Positions 1 through 9,151 of a DNA stretch of 64,000 nucleotides are shown here, one piece after another; the first letter of the stretch is position 1; every line of letters begins with the position of its first letter. The DNA lies in the NCBI GenBank assembly GCA_938002085.1, contig CALLAT010000112.1, positions 23,688 through 87,687 of the forward strand. The letters are read 5' to 3'. The position numbers and the translations under genes are program-made. This stretch comes from an uncultured Pseudanabaenaceae cyanobacterium. Lineage in GTDB: Bacteria; Cyanobacteriota; Cyanobacteriia; PCC-9006; JAAUQQ01. Under the pieces are notes generated by a model. It did no database searches. It was given only the letters and a program-made list of their open reading frames with translations, and was not told where the DNA came from.

Positions 1-135
1 CTCAGATATCTGAGGTTCAAATCCCAGAGTTTCTATTGTGGCATCTGGATCAATTTCATAAAAGTTGTTCCATCTCAATGCCCAATCTGCTGGAATACGC
101 AATGGCTGCAAAGGTGGATGCCTGACGTTGCTCAT
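1..135 (-). CDS. Partial conserved protein of unknown function, cut by the window edge
   Basis: An open frame of 45 codons runs from an ATG at 135 to the left edge and is too short for the ORF track. The translation begins MSNVRHPPLQPLRIPADWAL and continues with NNFYEIDP, which is protein-like and resembles small cyanobacterial proteins of unknown role that carry a PLRIPxxW...NxFYEIDP motif (recalled, not searched). It starts 34 bases after the stop of the Uma2 gene on the same strand, so the two may be co-transcribed. No good Shine-Dalgarno sequence is visible. The C-terminus lies outside the window. Confidence 0.55.
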   Translation of the reverse strand, partial: MSNVRHPPLQPLRIPADWALRWNNFYEIDPDATIETLGFEPQISE

Positions 136-169
136 TCAAAATCGTGAAATTCTAGACTTTTGCATATGC

Positions 170-739
170 TTAACTCCCAGAAAGGAGGCGATCCACATTC
201 AATGCCAGCCCTTCAACAGCAGAGCTTTGAATCAACTCACCTTTTCCGTAAGTCTGCTCCTCGTACAACCCCTCATCCCAAGTCAGCACCGTCACCCGTT
301 CAGCAGCCGGGTCAATAATCCAATACTCCGCAATGCCTCGTGCTGCGTATTCAGACCGCTTATAGCGATAATCCCGCTTCTCTTGCCCTGGACTCACAAC
401 CTCAACTACCAACAGTGGCGGCGGCATCTCCGGCAAAATCGTCGAGCGCTTCGCCCCTTCCAGCGCTAACGCCCCGTCTTCAGACAACAACATCAAATCA
501 GGGACGCGTACCGAAGCCCGAGAACCAATCACAACGATTTCTGTCTTCAGCGTCAAGCGTTCAGAAGCAATACCCAGCTGACTCAAATGAATCAGCAAAA
601 GCATCGCAATGCGCCGATTAATCTCGCTTTCCGCTGGCATTGCAATCAGCTCCCCATTCTCCAACTCATAGCTAATTTCTGAACCATCGTCATAGTCCAA
701 AAACTCCGCCAGCGTCATTCTCTGAGTTATAAGGGTCAT
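170..739 (-). CDS. Uma2 family (DUF820) putative endonuclease
   Basis: This 189-residue protein has the Uma2/DUF820 layout: an N-terminal MTLAEFLDY segment, the GELIAMPAES region, the RVPDLMLL acidic strand, PPLLVVEVVSPGQEKRDYRYKRSEYAARGIAEYWIIDP and a short C-terminal strand. The PD...EVxSP...K pattern matches the PD-(D/E)XK nuclease core, with Asp in VPDLM, Glu in VVEVVSP and Lys in the following helix. Cyanobacteria carry many paralogues, whose cellular role is not settled. The length is normal for the family. It lies upstream of the partial gene at the left edge in the same direction. Confidence 0.9.
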   Translation of the reverse strand: MTLITQRMTLAEFLDYDDGSEISYELENGELIAMPAESEINRRIAMLLLIHLSQLGIASERLTLKTEIVVIGSRASVRVPDLMLLSEDGALALEGAKRSTILPEMPPPLLVVEVVSPGQEKRDYRYKRSEYAARGIAEYWIIDPAAERVTVLTWDEGLYEEQTYGKGELIQSSAVEGLALNVDRLLSGS

Positions 740-802
740 GGCCTGAATGCCTAAAGCAACATCTCACTCAGCACTAGTTTCGATTTTAACGTTTCTGACT
801 GG

Positions 803-2431
803 CTAGAGAGCGATCGGCTCTTGCCCTGAAACGACTGGCGCGATCGCCCTTAACTTCAAGTCAGGATGATCAGACAGCAATTGCCCCACATTCCAATCAT
901 TACGGAACAACAAAACCGGCCGATTCCAACTATCCTTCACCGTAAACGTATTGAAAATCCGCCCGATTTTCTCCAACGCCTCCCAGCCATCCTCAACCCA
1001 GCGCGCCACCTGATAGGGCATCGGCTCCAGCCGCGTCTCCACCCCATACTCATTCTCCAACCGGAACTGCACCACCTCCAGCTGAAGCTGACCCACCGCC
1101 GCCAAAATCGGCTCCCGCTTCGCCTCATCCGTCGAATACATAATCTGAACCGCGCCTTCCTCCCGCAGCTCCGTCACACCCTTCTTAAAGGGCTTAAACT
1201 TCGACGGATTCGGATTGCGCAAAATCGCAAAAATCTCTGGCGAAAAACAAGGAATCCCCTCATACTCCAGCTTCTTGCCGGTGTAAATCGTATCCCCGAT
1301 CGCAAACATCCCCGGATTATTCAGACCAATCACATCCCCCGCATAGGCTTCCTCCACGGACTCCCGCCCCTGGGCAAACAGCTTTTGGGGCCGCGACAGC
1401 CGCACCGTCTTGCCCGTGCGAGCATGCTTCACCGCCATATCCTTCTCAAACTGGCCGGAGCAAACCCGAATAAAGGCCACCCGGTCTCGGTGTCTTGGGT
1501 CCATATTGGCTTGCAGCTTAAAGACAAAGCCGCTGAACTCCTCATAGTCCGGCGCAATTTCCCCCTGGGTGCTGGTATGGGCACCGGGCTTAAGGCCATA
1601 TTCCATAAAGGCTTTAAGGAACAGCTCCACACCAAAATTGCTCATGGCACTGCCAAAGAACACGGGCGTTAGCTCCCCGGCATGGATGGCTTCCAGGTCA
1701 AATTCAGCGCCCAAGCCATCTAGCAGCTCAACCTCTTCCTTGAGTTGCTCATACAGCTCTTCTTCAATCAGCTCATCCAGCTCCGGCGCGCCCATGGGAT
1801 AGACCGAGGTTTCTGCCTTGCCCTTGCCGTGGGTGCTGCGCACGAACAGGTGGACCAGCTTGGTGCGGCGATCATAGACCCCCGTGAAGCGATCGCCCGT
1901 CCCGATCGGCCAATTCATCGGATAGGTCTGAAGCTCCAGCTCCTGCTCAATCTCATCCAGCAGCTCCAAAGGATCCCGCCCAGGTCGATCCAGCTTATTA
2001 AAGAACGTAAAAATCGGAATCTTACGCATCCGGCAAACTTCAAATAGCTTGCGCGTCTGGGGCTCCAGGCCTTTGGCCGCGTCCTCCAGCATCACCGCAT
2101 TATCCGCAGCGGCGAGGGTGCGATAGGTATCTTCACTAAAATCTTGGTGACCCGGCGTGTCCAGCAGATTGATCTTGACATCGCCATAGTCAAATTGCAG
2201 CACCGTTGAGGTAATCGAGATACCCCGCTGTTGCTCCATCTCCATCCAGTCAGAGGTGGCCTGGCGCTGCGATCGCCGCGCCTTCACCGCACCGGCCTCC
2301 TGAATGGCCCCTCCATACAGCAACAGCTTCTCCGTCAGCGTCGTCTTACCCGCGTCAGGGTGGGAGATGATCGCAAAATTGCGACGCAGCTCGATTTCGT
2401 CTTTAAGGTGCTGGGGGAGGTTGTCGGCCAT
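803..2431 (-). CDS. prfC: Peptide chain release factor 3 (RF3)
   Basis: A translational GTPase that recycles RF1/RF2 from the ribosome after peptide release. Visible G motifs are HPDAGKTT (G1), RGISITST (G2), DTPGHQDF (G3) and NKLDR (G4), followed by a beta-barrel domain and the RF3-type C-terminus ([18 protein letters not shown]). The length is normal. The ORF extends 12 codons upstream to 2467 ([12 protein letters not shown]), but I prefer the ATG at 2431 because [24 protein letters not shown] aligns with known RF3 N-termini. Neither start has a clear Shine-Dalgarno sequence. It is divergent from the NACHT-like gene. Confidence 0.95.
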   Translation of the reverse strand: MADNLPQHLKDEIELRRNFAIISHPDAGKTTLTEKLLLYGGAIQEAGAVKARRSQRQATSDWMEMEQQRGISITSTVLQFDYGDVKINLLDTPGHQDFSEDTYRTLAAADNAVMLEDAAKGLEPQTRKLFEVCRMRKIPIFTFFNKLDRPGRDPLELLDEIEQELELQTYPMNWPIGTGDRFTGVYDRRTKLVHLFVRSTHGKGKAETSVYPMGAPELDELIEEELYEQLKEEVELLDGLGAEFDLEAIHAGELTPVFFGSAMSNFGVELFLKAFMEYGLKPGAHTSTQGEIAPDYEEFSGFVFKLQANMDPRHRDRVAFIRVCSGQFEKDMAVKHARTGKTVRLSRPQKLFAQGRESVEEAYAGDVIGLNNPGMFAIGDTIYTGKKLEYEGIPCFSPEIFAILRNPNPSKFKPFKKGVTELREEGAVQIMYSTDEAKREPILAAVGQLQLEVVQFRLENEYGVETRLEPMPYQVARWVEDGWEALEKIGRIFNTFTVKDSWNRPVLLFRNDWNVGQLLSDHPDLKLRAIAPVVSGQEPIAL

Positions 2432-2533
2432 GGGGCAGTAAACGCGGGCGATAGAATCTGGCATCACTCCAGTGAAGTCATGCGCTTAACCATTCTAGGC
2501 GCTTAGCTCCCGACTCATGCGGTGAGTGCGGCG

Positions 2534-2599
2534 AGACACCGGGTGTTTTCTTCGAGCTCCTAAGCTTGCCCAGAGAATTAGCGTAAACACCCGGTGTCT
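2534..2599. repeat. 15-bp inverted repeat built from two near-palindromes
   Basis: AGACACCGGGTGTTT at 2534-2548 is the exact reverse complement of AAACACCCGGTGTCT at 2585-2599. Each arm itself contains an almost perfect palindrome, ACACCSGGTGT, with centres about 51 bp apart (close to five helical turns). It lies in the divergent region between prfC and the NACHT-like gene, so it is upstream of both and is not in a normal terminator position. It could be a pair of operator sites for a dimeric regulator, or a scar of a small inserted element. Confidence 0.6.
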
Positions 2600-2698
2600 T
2601 GAACGCGATGTGAACTCAGGAAGCTGCTGCGACTCTATGGCTTCAAATGGGCAACCTGGGAAGAAGCGGTCTCTATTCGCGCTCAGGCTAGCAGCAGC

Positions 2699-5600
2699 AT
2701 GTCTACCCGGATCTGGAAATTTCTCACGACGGATATCAAGGGCCTGATCACGGGTGAACCCTTACCTGCCGGGTTTGACGCGGCAGAAACGGTGCTGCGC
2801 CTCGCGACAAAGCTCGCCGAAGAAGGCCCGAAGTCCCAAGAGCTGGGCCCCATCGTCGGGCAAATCACTTCGCTCCTCGACGTACTCAACCTGCCCCTGG
2901 GCAAGTTTGTGCAGGTCAGCCTGCCCTTCGAAGAAATTGCTGGGGACTTACTGGAATTTTACCGCGACAAAACCCAAGAAGAGCCTGGCCTAGGGCCTTG
3001 TATTTCTCTGCTCAGTCAGGCGGCGTACCTAGAGAGCGTCAAAACCATTTTGGCGAGCCCCAAGCTGGCCCCTTGGCTCAAGAAAGTCGGCCAGGAGCCC
3101 GTTTCTCCCCGCGTTGCCGAAGCCCTGTTGCACATTGGAGAGCTGACGTTTTCTGATGAGACGCTACGCCTTGCCGTCATCGACTTTTCCAGTTCGGATC
3201 TGGCGAAGGTCTTTAATCCCATCTTTGCGGCGCGGTTGACCCAGCTGGGGCTGAAGCGGGAAGCAGCTGTGGCGATCGCCCAGCGCGCCTCCCTCCTCAC
3301 TGACCAGCGCATGCGCGCTCCCCTCAACAATTCTGGCGAGCGCGTTCAACGCCTGATCGAGTGGTATCGCATTGGTGGCAAAGCAGCCCTGCGCAAGTAC
3401 CTCAGCATCGACAGCTATCTCGAAGCAGAAATCCGCCCCCCCGCCGAAGCCAAACCCACTCCCGAGGCCTTCTCCCTCAAAGAACTCTTCGTTCCTCCTC
3501 AAGCCCGTCCTCTCACCTCTGCCGGTGACCCAGTGGTGGGAGCTGCTCAGTTCTCTCTCCAGCAATGGTTGCACCAGTGGCTGGAAGATCCCCTGCGCAA
3601 CGACAAAGTTCTGTTTATTGAAGGGGAAGCGGGCCGAGGCAAAACCACCTTCTGCCAGATGTTTGCTGACTGGGCTCGCATTCACCTTCATCCCGCTTGG
3701 ACCCCCGTGGTCATTCGGGTGAGCGAGGTGCCGCCCCTCAACGAGCAGGACTTTGATGTATGGCTGAGTGACGCGATTTCCCAAGATTTTTCACTTTCCG
3801 ACCCCAATTGGATTGGGGCAGCCAATGTTCGCTTCCTGTTTATGATCGACGGGATTGAAACCCTCGGTTTGGACCGTCGCCCCGCTGCGGTGTTGGAAAA
3901 GTTCTTAGCCCAGGTGGGGCAGTTCCAGCAGCATTGCGCCAGCTATTTGGAGCGGGAGCATCGCATTGTGGTGACGGGGCGATCGCTCTCTCTTCTCGAC
4001 CGCAGCCTCAACATTCCCGACAACATCGATCGCCTGGAAATCTTGCCCCTCGATGGCGAACTCCAAGAAAGCTGGCTCCAGCAACTGGCCCAACGCGTCG
4101 GCTTCCGGCCCGAGCAATTCCAGGCCTTCCTCGGTGATCCGGCCCTGCCCGATTGCATCAGAGAACTGAGCCGTGAGCCTCTGTTTCTGGGTCTCATTGC
4201 CGACATGGTTTACCACGGCGCGATGGACCTGAGCCGTTTTGCAGGCTGTAGCGATGCAGCGGCCAAGGTGATGTTTTACAGCAACCTGTTGGACTGGGTG
4301 CTGAAGCAGAATCCTGAACTCACTGCCACTCAACTGCGGGCTGTCCTTCGCCAAGCTGGCCTTTGTAGCGTTCAGCTGGGCACAGAAACGGTCCCCCTCA
4401 GTGCCATCCAAGAGCGACTCCAACGCCACCACAGCACCCGTTCCATTGGTCTACCAGAAGGACTGGTGGTTCGGCCTCCTGCCATGCCACTGCCCATTGC
4501 TCGCGTTCAGGCTGCCTTGCCCACTCGCCATGGCGCAACCCTTTGCATTAGCCACCGTAGCTTTGGCCAGTTTCTTTATGCAGAACAGTTGCGGGTGGGA
4601 CTTGAAAGCTGGGCCAAGCTGCGCAAGCCCGGCACTCAAACCGCAGCAGTGGATTGGGAAATTTATGACTTGCTAGGCTATGGCGGCCTCACCCAGGAAA
4701 TTGTTCAGTTCCTGCTCGTCATGCTGAATCAGAGCAAAACCTTTGAGCCAGAAGCCCTGTTCCATCGCCTCCAGGACTTCTACTTACGCTGGTCCACCGG
4801 AGCCATGATCGACGAGGAACCGCCGACGCTGCCCCAGCGAAAGATGCAAAGGTTGCGTCGGCAACAACAATATCGTGAGCGTCCCCTGGGTCAACGTCAG
4901 GTGGATGCCTACACCGGCCTGAACGTGATGATTTTGCTTCTGGAGTTAAATCGCTATGCCCGCCATCGCGACGACCTCAAGCAGAAAATTATTTTCTATC
5001 CCAACGGCCGTAGTAATTTGGCTCGCCAGCGTCAGCGACTACTCCACATCAGCCACTACAGCGAATGCATCGGCACAGGAGCGTTTGGGGAAATTGTTGG
5101 CCCCTTCCTCAGCAATGTTCACCTGGGCGGCAGTGACTTGCGTGGACTTAAGCTGCGGGGCGTGGACCTAAGCGGCACAGACCTAAGCGGCTGCAATCTC
5201 AGTGGGGCAGACCTACGCGGTGCAGACCTCAGTGGGGCTGATTTGAGTGGAGCCAACCTGGGCGGAGCAGACTTTAGCGGGGCGAATTTGCGGCGGGTTT
5301 CTCTCAGTCGCGCTCTGATGACCGGGGCTCACTTGGTGGGAGCTTTCCTCAGCAACGCCGATATGATTGGCACCTTGCTCCATGGAGCAGACTTGAGCCG
5401 TGCCGACTTAAGCTTGGCCGATTTGAGCCTAGCCGACTTGCGAGGCACAACGCTCAATCAAGCTGATCTGAGCCTGGCTGACTTGCGCAGCGCCAATCTT
5501 GCCAGCGCCTTACTCCATGGCGCAATCCTCAACCGCGCCTCATTTAGCAGTGCAGATCTACGCCAAGCAGGTCTGACTGAGGCCAACCTCAGCCTGGCTG

Positions 5601-5854
5601 ACCTCAGCAATGCTGATCTCCGTCTCGCAGAGCTCAATGGAGCCAACCTCAGCTTGGCTGACCTCAGTGGTTCCAAGCTGAGTGGTGCCATCCTGAACCG
5701 CGCTGACCTCAGCGGAGCTGACCTCAACCGCAGCAGCTTGGATGGCATTGAGTGGGATAGTGAAACCCAGCTTGAAGGGATTCGAGGACTGGATACTTGT
5801 CGAGGATTACCTGACGATTTGCAGGTTCAGCTGAGCAGTGCTGCCGCATCCTGA
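2699..5854 (+). CDS. NACHT-like STAND NTPase with C-terminal pentapeptide repeats
   Basis: A 1051-residue protein. Residues 1-270 form a helical N-terminal domain I do not recognise. An NTPase core follows with Walker A GEAGRGKTT near residue 310 and a Walker B-like FLFMIDGIETL near 380, then a helical region to about 800. From about 810 to 1010 there are tandem A(D/N)LSGADL-type pentapeptide repeats predicted to fold as a right-handed beta-helix. STAND NTPases are signalling switches, and many bacterial NACHT proteins act in phage defence; the pentapeptide helix would be the sensor or scaffold. No toxin, nuclease or TIR effector domain is recognisable. The start is the ATG at 2699; 29 in-frame open codons precede it without ATG, GTG or TTG. 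It is a single gene, not in an operon. Confidence 0.85.
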   Translation: MSTRIWKFLTTDIKGLITGEPLPAGFDAAETVLRLATKLAEEGPKSQELGPIVGQITSLLDVLNLPLGKFVQVSLPFEEIAGDLLEFYRDKTQEEPGLGPCISLLSQAAYLESVKTILASPKLAPWLKKVGQEPVSPRVAEALLHIGELTFSDETLRLAVIDFSSSDLAKVFNPIFAARLTQLGLKREAAVAIAQRASLLTDQRMRAPLNNSGERVQRLIEWYRIGGKAALRKYLSIDSYLEAEIRPPAEAKPTPEAFSLKELFVPPQARPLTSAGDPVVGAAQFSLQQWLHQWLEDPLRNDKVLFIEGEAGRGKTTFCQMFADWARIHLHPAWTPVVIRVSEVPPLNEQDFDVWLSDAISQDFSLSDPNWIGAANVRFLFMIDGIETLGLDRRPAAVLEKFLAQVGQFQQHCASYLEREHRIVVTGRSLSLLDRSLNIPDNIDRLEILPLDGELQESWLQQLAQRVGFRPEQFQAFLGDPALPDCIRELSREPLFLGLIADMVYHGAMDLSRFAGCSDAAAKVMFYSNLLDWVLKQNPELTATQLRAVLRQAGLCSVQLGTETVPLSAIQERLQRHHSTRSIGLPEGLVVRPPAMPLPIARVQAALPTRHGATLCISHRSFGQFLYAEQLRVGLESWAKLRKPGTQTAAVDWEIYDLLGYGGLTQEIVQFLLVMLNQSKTFEPEALFHRLQDFYLRWSTGAMIDEEPPTLPQRKMQRLRRQQQYRERPLGQRQVDAYTGLNVMILLLELNRYARHRDDLKQKIIFYPNGRSNLARQRQRLLHISHYSECIGTGAFGEIVGPFLSNVHLGGSDLRGLKLRGVDLSGTDLSGCNLSGADLRGADLSGADLSGANLGGADFSGANLRRVSLSRALMTGAHLVGAFLSNADMIGTLLHGADLSRADLSLADLSLADLRGTTLNQADLSLADLRSANLASALLHGAILNRASFSSADLRQAGLTEANLSLADLSNADLRLAELNGANLSLADLSGSKLSGAILNRADLSGADLNRSSLDGIEWDSETQLEGIRGLDTCRGLPDDLQVQLSSAAAS

Positions 5855-5934
5855 GGCCCAAGGCAACTGAGAACATGGCATTTCATGCCCCTGTTGGACA
5901 TCAGGCCTGACTTCATGGCTATTCCTTGCCTGGT

Positions 5935-6801
5935 TTAGGCCTGCTGTTTGCGTCCGCTAATTAACCCATAGGTAATCGTTCCATCAGCCAGCCCCTTACG
6001 CATGGGCTCTAAAGCAAAAGCCCCACGCAGCGTGGTCCAACCACTGGTGAGTAAACCCACTAAGGCTTGGGGGTTAATTGCAGAGTCGATCACCACATCC
6101 CAGAAGGGAGAGACGGCTTGGGACCAATCCGCGCTACGAACCCCTTCCAAGGGTAAAGCCTTGGCAATCTCCTCATATTCTGCCAATGAAATGACATAGG
6201 GCAGATGGAATAGGTCATAGACTTGCTTGAGCAACTGAGTCTCTTGGGCACTCAACCCAGGAGGCGCATTGCGATGGCACCAAGTTGCCATCATCAGCCG
6301 TCCACCCGGCCTCAAGACTCGACAGCATTCCGCTAAAAATTGCTGCTTATCGGGCATATGTTCCCCGCTTTCTAGCGACCAAACTAGGTCAAAGCTGTTG
6401 TCGGCGAAGGGCATCTCTAGGGCATTGGCCACCTGGAAATTGGCCTTATAGGCAATGCCTGCCGCCGCTGCTCTCTGCCGGGCACGCTGGGCCTGTTTGG
6501 GGCTGAGGGTAATGCCCGTGGCATTGGCATTGAACTGGCGAGCTAAATGCAGCGTGCTTCCCCCAATGCCGCAGCCTACATCCAGAATGTCCGTCGCCTG
6601 ATCAACATCTGTCCATTTCAGCAATTCCTCAATCAGGTCAATCTGAGCCTGGCGACGCTCCTTCTTGAGGCTGCCATCTGCACCGTAGTAGCCATGGTGC
6701 ATGTGCTCTCCCCAGACTGATTCCCATAATCCTGATGAGGCATCGTAGAAGTCCTGGATGCGTCGATATAGATCAGCTTGGAGAGAAGAAGTGGTGGTCA
6801 T
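5935..6801 (-). CDS. Gamma-tocopherol methyltransferase-like SAM methyltransferase
   Basis: A class I SAM-dependent methyltransferase of 288 residues. The SAM-binding motif is ILDVGCGIGGST near residue 75, followed by the post-motif VWSLESGEHMPD and the VLRPGGRL strand. The N-terminal FYDASSGLWESVWGEHMHHGYY closely resembles the cyanobacterial gamma-tocopherol methyltransferase (Synechocystis Slr0089, plant VTE4), which converts gamma- to alpha-tocopherol. Unlike the plant enzyme it has no transit peptide. It is transcribed divergently from ruvC. The assignment is from remembered family sequence; another quinone or prenyl-phenol methyltransferase is the main alternative. Confidence 0.8.
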   Translation of the reverse strand: MTTTSSLQADLYRRIQDFYDASSGLWESVWGEHMHHGYYGADGSLKKERRQAQIDLIEELLKWTDVDQATDILDVGCGIGGSTLHLARQFNANATGITLSPKQAQRARQRAAAAGIAYKANFQVANALEMPFADNSFDLVWSLESGEHMPDKQQFLAECCRVLRPGGRLMMATWCHRNAPPGLSAQETQLLKQVYDLFHLPYVISLAEYEEIAKALPLEGVRSADWSQAVSPFWDVVIDSAINPQALVGLLTSGWTTLRGAFALEPMRKGLADGTITYGLISGRKQQA

Positions 6802-7022
6802 GGGGCGATCGCAATGCCTGGCTGGGGTCTTGCTTCAGCCTAGCAACGGTCATTCTGCCCCGGTCCGCTTGTAACGGGTTTGCAGTGCTTTGTCTTGAAC
6901 AGCAAGGTTTAGCCGAAACTTAGCGGTGCAGACAGTTTCCAGTCTCAATAAAATACTGCGTGATCAATACAAACGATCTATGATTGGCTAGTTCTCACCC
7001 ATTGAGCAGTTGCGCGATCGCC

Positions 7023-7523
7023 ATGGAACTGGAAGTCATCGACTTTGAAGGCAAGGTAGTGTTGGGCATTGACCCAGCGATCGCTTCCATCGGCTACGCA
7101 GCCATTTGTGATGAGACTGTGCTGGATTATGGGGTGATCAAGACTGACTCCAAAACCAACCTTTCTGTCAGGCTACGACAAATCTATGACGACGTTTGTG
7201 AGCTTTGCAGCATCGTCAAACCCGATGCTGTGGCCTTGGAGATGCCTTTCTTCAATCGCGAGAACACCAATGCCAACAAGGTGTTGCGGGCGCTGGGCAT
7301 TATTCAGATGGCTCTGGGGGATTGTGGCTTGCAAGAGCCAATCTTTTTGCACCAGTCCCAGGTGAAGTCGTCGGTGGCTCAGTATGGGGCGAGCAAGGCG
7401 GAGATTCAGGAGTCAGTGGCGTTTTTGTTCAAGCTGGATAAGATCCCAAAGCCTGATGATGCTGCGGATGCCTTGGCGATCGCCTACGCTGCCCAGATGG
7501 GCGTTCGCGCCAATGTGAAGTAA
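7023..7523 (+). CDS. ruvC: Holliday junction resolvase RuvC
   Basis: A 166-residue RNase H-fold endonuclease that cuts Holliday junctions during recombinational repair. The acidic catalytic residues are visible in order: Asp in LGIDPAIAS, Glu in ALEMPFF and the closing DDAADALAIA pair. The ORF track starts at 6984, but the ATG at 7023 gives MELEVIDFEGKVVLGIDP, a better-sized N-terminus. The GIDPAIASIGYA segment differs from the usual GIDPGxxxTGY glycine pattern, which is mildly divergent, but the catalytic set is intact. Confidence 0.9.
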   Translation: MELEVIDFEGKVVLGIDPAIASIGYAAICDETVLDYGVIKTDSKTNLSVRLRQIYDDVCELCSIVKPDAVALEMPFFNRENTNANKVLRALGIIQMALGDCGLQEPIFLHQSQVKSSVAQYGASKAEIQESVAFLFKLDKIPKPDDAADALAIAYAAQMGVRANVK

Positions 7524-7947
7524 CAGGTGGAGGCGATCGCACCTGTCTGCCTTGCTAATGGGCTAGCCCGAGTACTGTCTGCTGCACGTAAGGGTGAGCA
7601 TTTCTCAAGCTGCTGAGTTCAAGTCAAGCGATGGTGCCACGGTCTTACTTAGGCGGATCGCACGTAAAGCCTAGACCGACTGTAAACATATCCTTAGGGC
7701 TTGGGTAAGCTCTGAGACAAAGCATATTTTGATGCTTCTCTCTCCAAAATAATGGGGTGAATAAAAATTTAGGGTAGGTTAACTACCTTTTGCTTGCTCC
7801 TGACGTATCCTATCGTGATGTCTCTTTTGCTTCATCACACTCGATATCGTTGCTTGAGCCCTGTCTGCGATAGAAGTTGATAAATATTGAAGTTACTGCC
7901 TGCTCATCCCGAATATCTGAATTTTCTATGTCTTAACTAACGCTTCT
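7524..7947. other. Intergenic region, no gene seen
   Basis: This 424-bp stretch lies between ruvC and the first glycosyltransferase. The composition becomes AT-richer toward its right end. I see no RNA gene, strong hairpin or open frame that looks coding; it probably holds the promoter of the glycosyltransferase gene. Confidence 0.5.
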
Positions 7948-8934
7948 ATGACTCCAGCCATCTCCGTTATCGTGCCATGTTTTAACTCCGGCGAAACTAT
8001 CACTGAGACACTCACTTCTGTTTTCGAACAGACCTGGAGGGATTTTGAACTGATCGTTGTCAATTCAGGCTCCTCAGACAATACGAATTTGATGCTTGAG
8101 GCATTTGATGATCCTCGACTTCAGATTGTCAACGCTCCTCCTGGGAATGTCGCACTTAACCGCAATCGTGGTTTGGCTATTGCGTGTGCTCCGCTTGTCA
8201 CGTTCTTAGATGCTGATGATTTGTGGAGTCAGGATAAGCTTGAAGCTCAATATCAAGCCTTGAATGCAGACCCTGATGCTTCCGTCTGCTATAGCTGGAC
8301 CGATTGTATTGATGACAATGGCAGATTTCTATTTGCTGCGAGTCATGCTAGTTGGGAGGGGGATGTTCGCGAGAAATTATTGCTGTCTAATTTCGTCGCG
8401 AGTGGCTCTAACTTCATGGCTCGCACAGATGTGGTTCGTGCTATCCAAGGGTTTGATGACTCGCTTTCGAATTGCCAGGATTTTGATATTTGTATACGCC
8501 TGGCTGAGGAATGTAAGTTTGTTGCTGTTGAGCGCACTCAGATATTTTACCGCTTGCGAGAACAGTCGATGTCTCGAGATTTGCGGGGACTGGAGAAGTC
8601 AAAGCTTAAAATCCTGAAAGATTTTTTCAGTCGCCACCCCAGTCAGGAATTTGAACATATAAAGTCCAAGAGTTACTCCAATTTCTATCTTTTTCTCAGT
8701 TTGAAGGCTCTCGCTGTCCCCCATTCTCAATGCAAACTATCGCTTCAATACCTTTTTCAAAGCATCCAGTGGCAACCTGTGGCAATCTGGAAGCTAAATA
8801 GCTACACAACCTTAATCCGAGCGGCAATGGGTATTGTGCTTGGAGAGAACTTGAATACAGTATTGGTTCGCGGGCTTAAAAACTATAAGTCAAATACTCG
8901 GGAGCTGTTGGTCACACTCCGTCGTGCAGATTGA
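7948..8934 (+). CDS. GT2 family glycosyltransferase
   Basis: A 328-residue protein with an N-terminal GT-A fold: ISVIVPCFNSGETI at the start, the NSGSSDNT nucleotide-binding turn and the metal-binding FLDADDLW motif near residue 95. Such enzymes transfer sugars from nucleotide sugars to glycans, lipids or proteins. The C-terminal third (residues 230-328) matches nothing I recognise. The gene is visibly richer in A/T-ending codons than its neighbours and faces a second GT2 gene, which suggests a small cell-surface glycan locus of recent acquisition. The acceptor cannot be deduced. Confidence 0.88.
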   Translation: MTPAISVIVPCFNSGETITETLTSVFEQTWRDFELIVVNSGSSDNTNLMLEAFDDPRLQIVNAPPGNVALNRNRGLAIACAPLVTFLDADDLWSQDKLEAQYQALNADPDASVCYSWTDCIDDNGRFLFAASHASWEGDVREKLLLSNFVASGSNFMARTDVVRAIQGFDDSLSNCQDFDICIRLAEECKFVAVERTQIFYRLREQSMSRDLRGLEKSKLKILKDFFSRHPSQEFEHIKSKSYSNFYLFLSLKALAVPHSQCKLSLQYLFQSIQWQPVAIWKLNSYTTLIRAAMGIVLGENLNTVLVRGLKNYKSNTRELLVTLRRAD

Positions 8935-9151
8935 ATAGCATCTTGGCTTAGAGGGGGTCTTTGCTCTTGTGGAGATTCGACTGGGCTAAGTTTGAGGGCT
9001 ACTGCTCGATAGAGCGTTAAAAGCCTCTTTCTTCTTGTTCATCGTGGCTTGGAATAACCCCTCGTAAGACTTACTCCTTTGTTGTTGTGCAGATCTTCAA
9101 TGGTTTGATGGGCGATTGATTAGAACGTAGCAATTAAATCTCTATTAATAA

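Noticed and set aside
1-30. GGTTCAAATCCC resembles a tRNA T-arm at the left edge
   Set aside because: The flanking bases do not form a 5-bp T-stem, and the minus strand reads as a protein-coding frame across it.
866-1672. 268-aa plus-strand ORF inside prfC
   Set aside because: Composition is extreme (Arg, Leu, His, Ile) and it is fully antisense to RF3 motifs.
2612-2698. 29 open codons in frame before the NACHT-like ATG (reads ELRKLLRLYGFKW)
   Set aside because: It looks coding, but there is no ATG, GTG or TTG between the upstream stop and 2699, so I keep the ATG start.
5458-5748. Repetitive minus-strand ORF (LRSARLR-type) inside the pentapeptide region
   Set aside because: It is the complement of the pentapeptide-coding repeat, not a separate protein.
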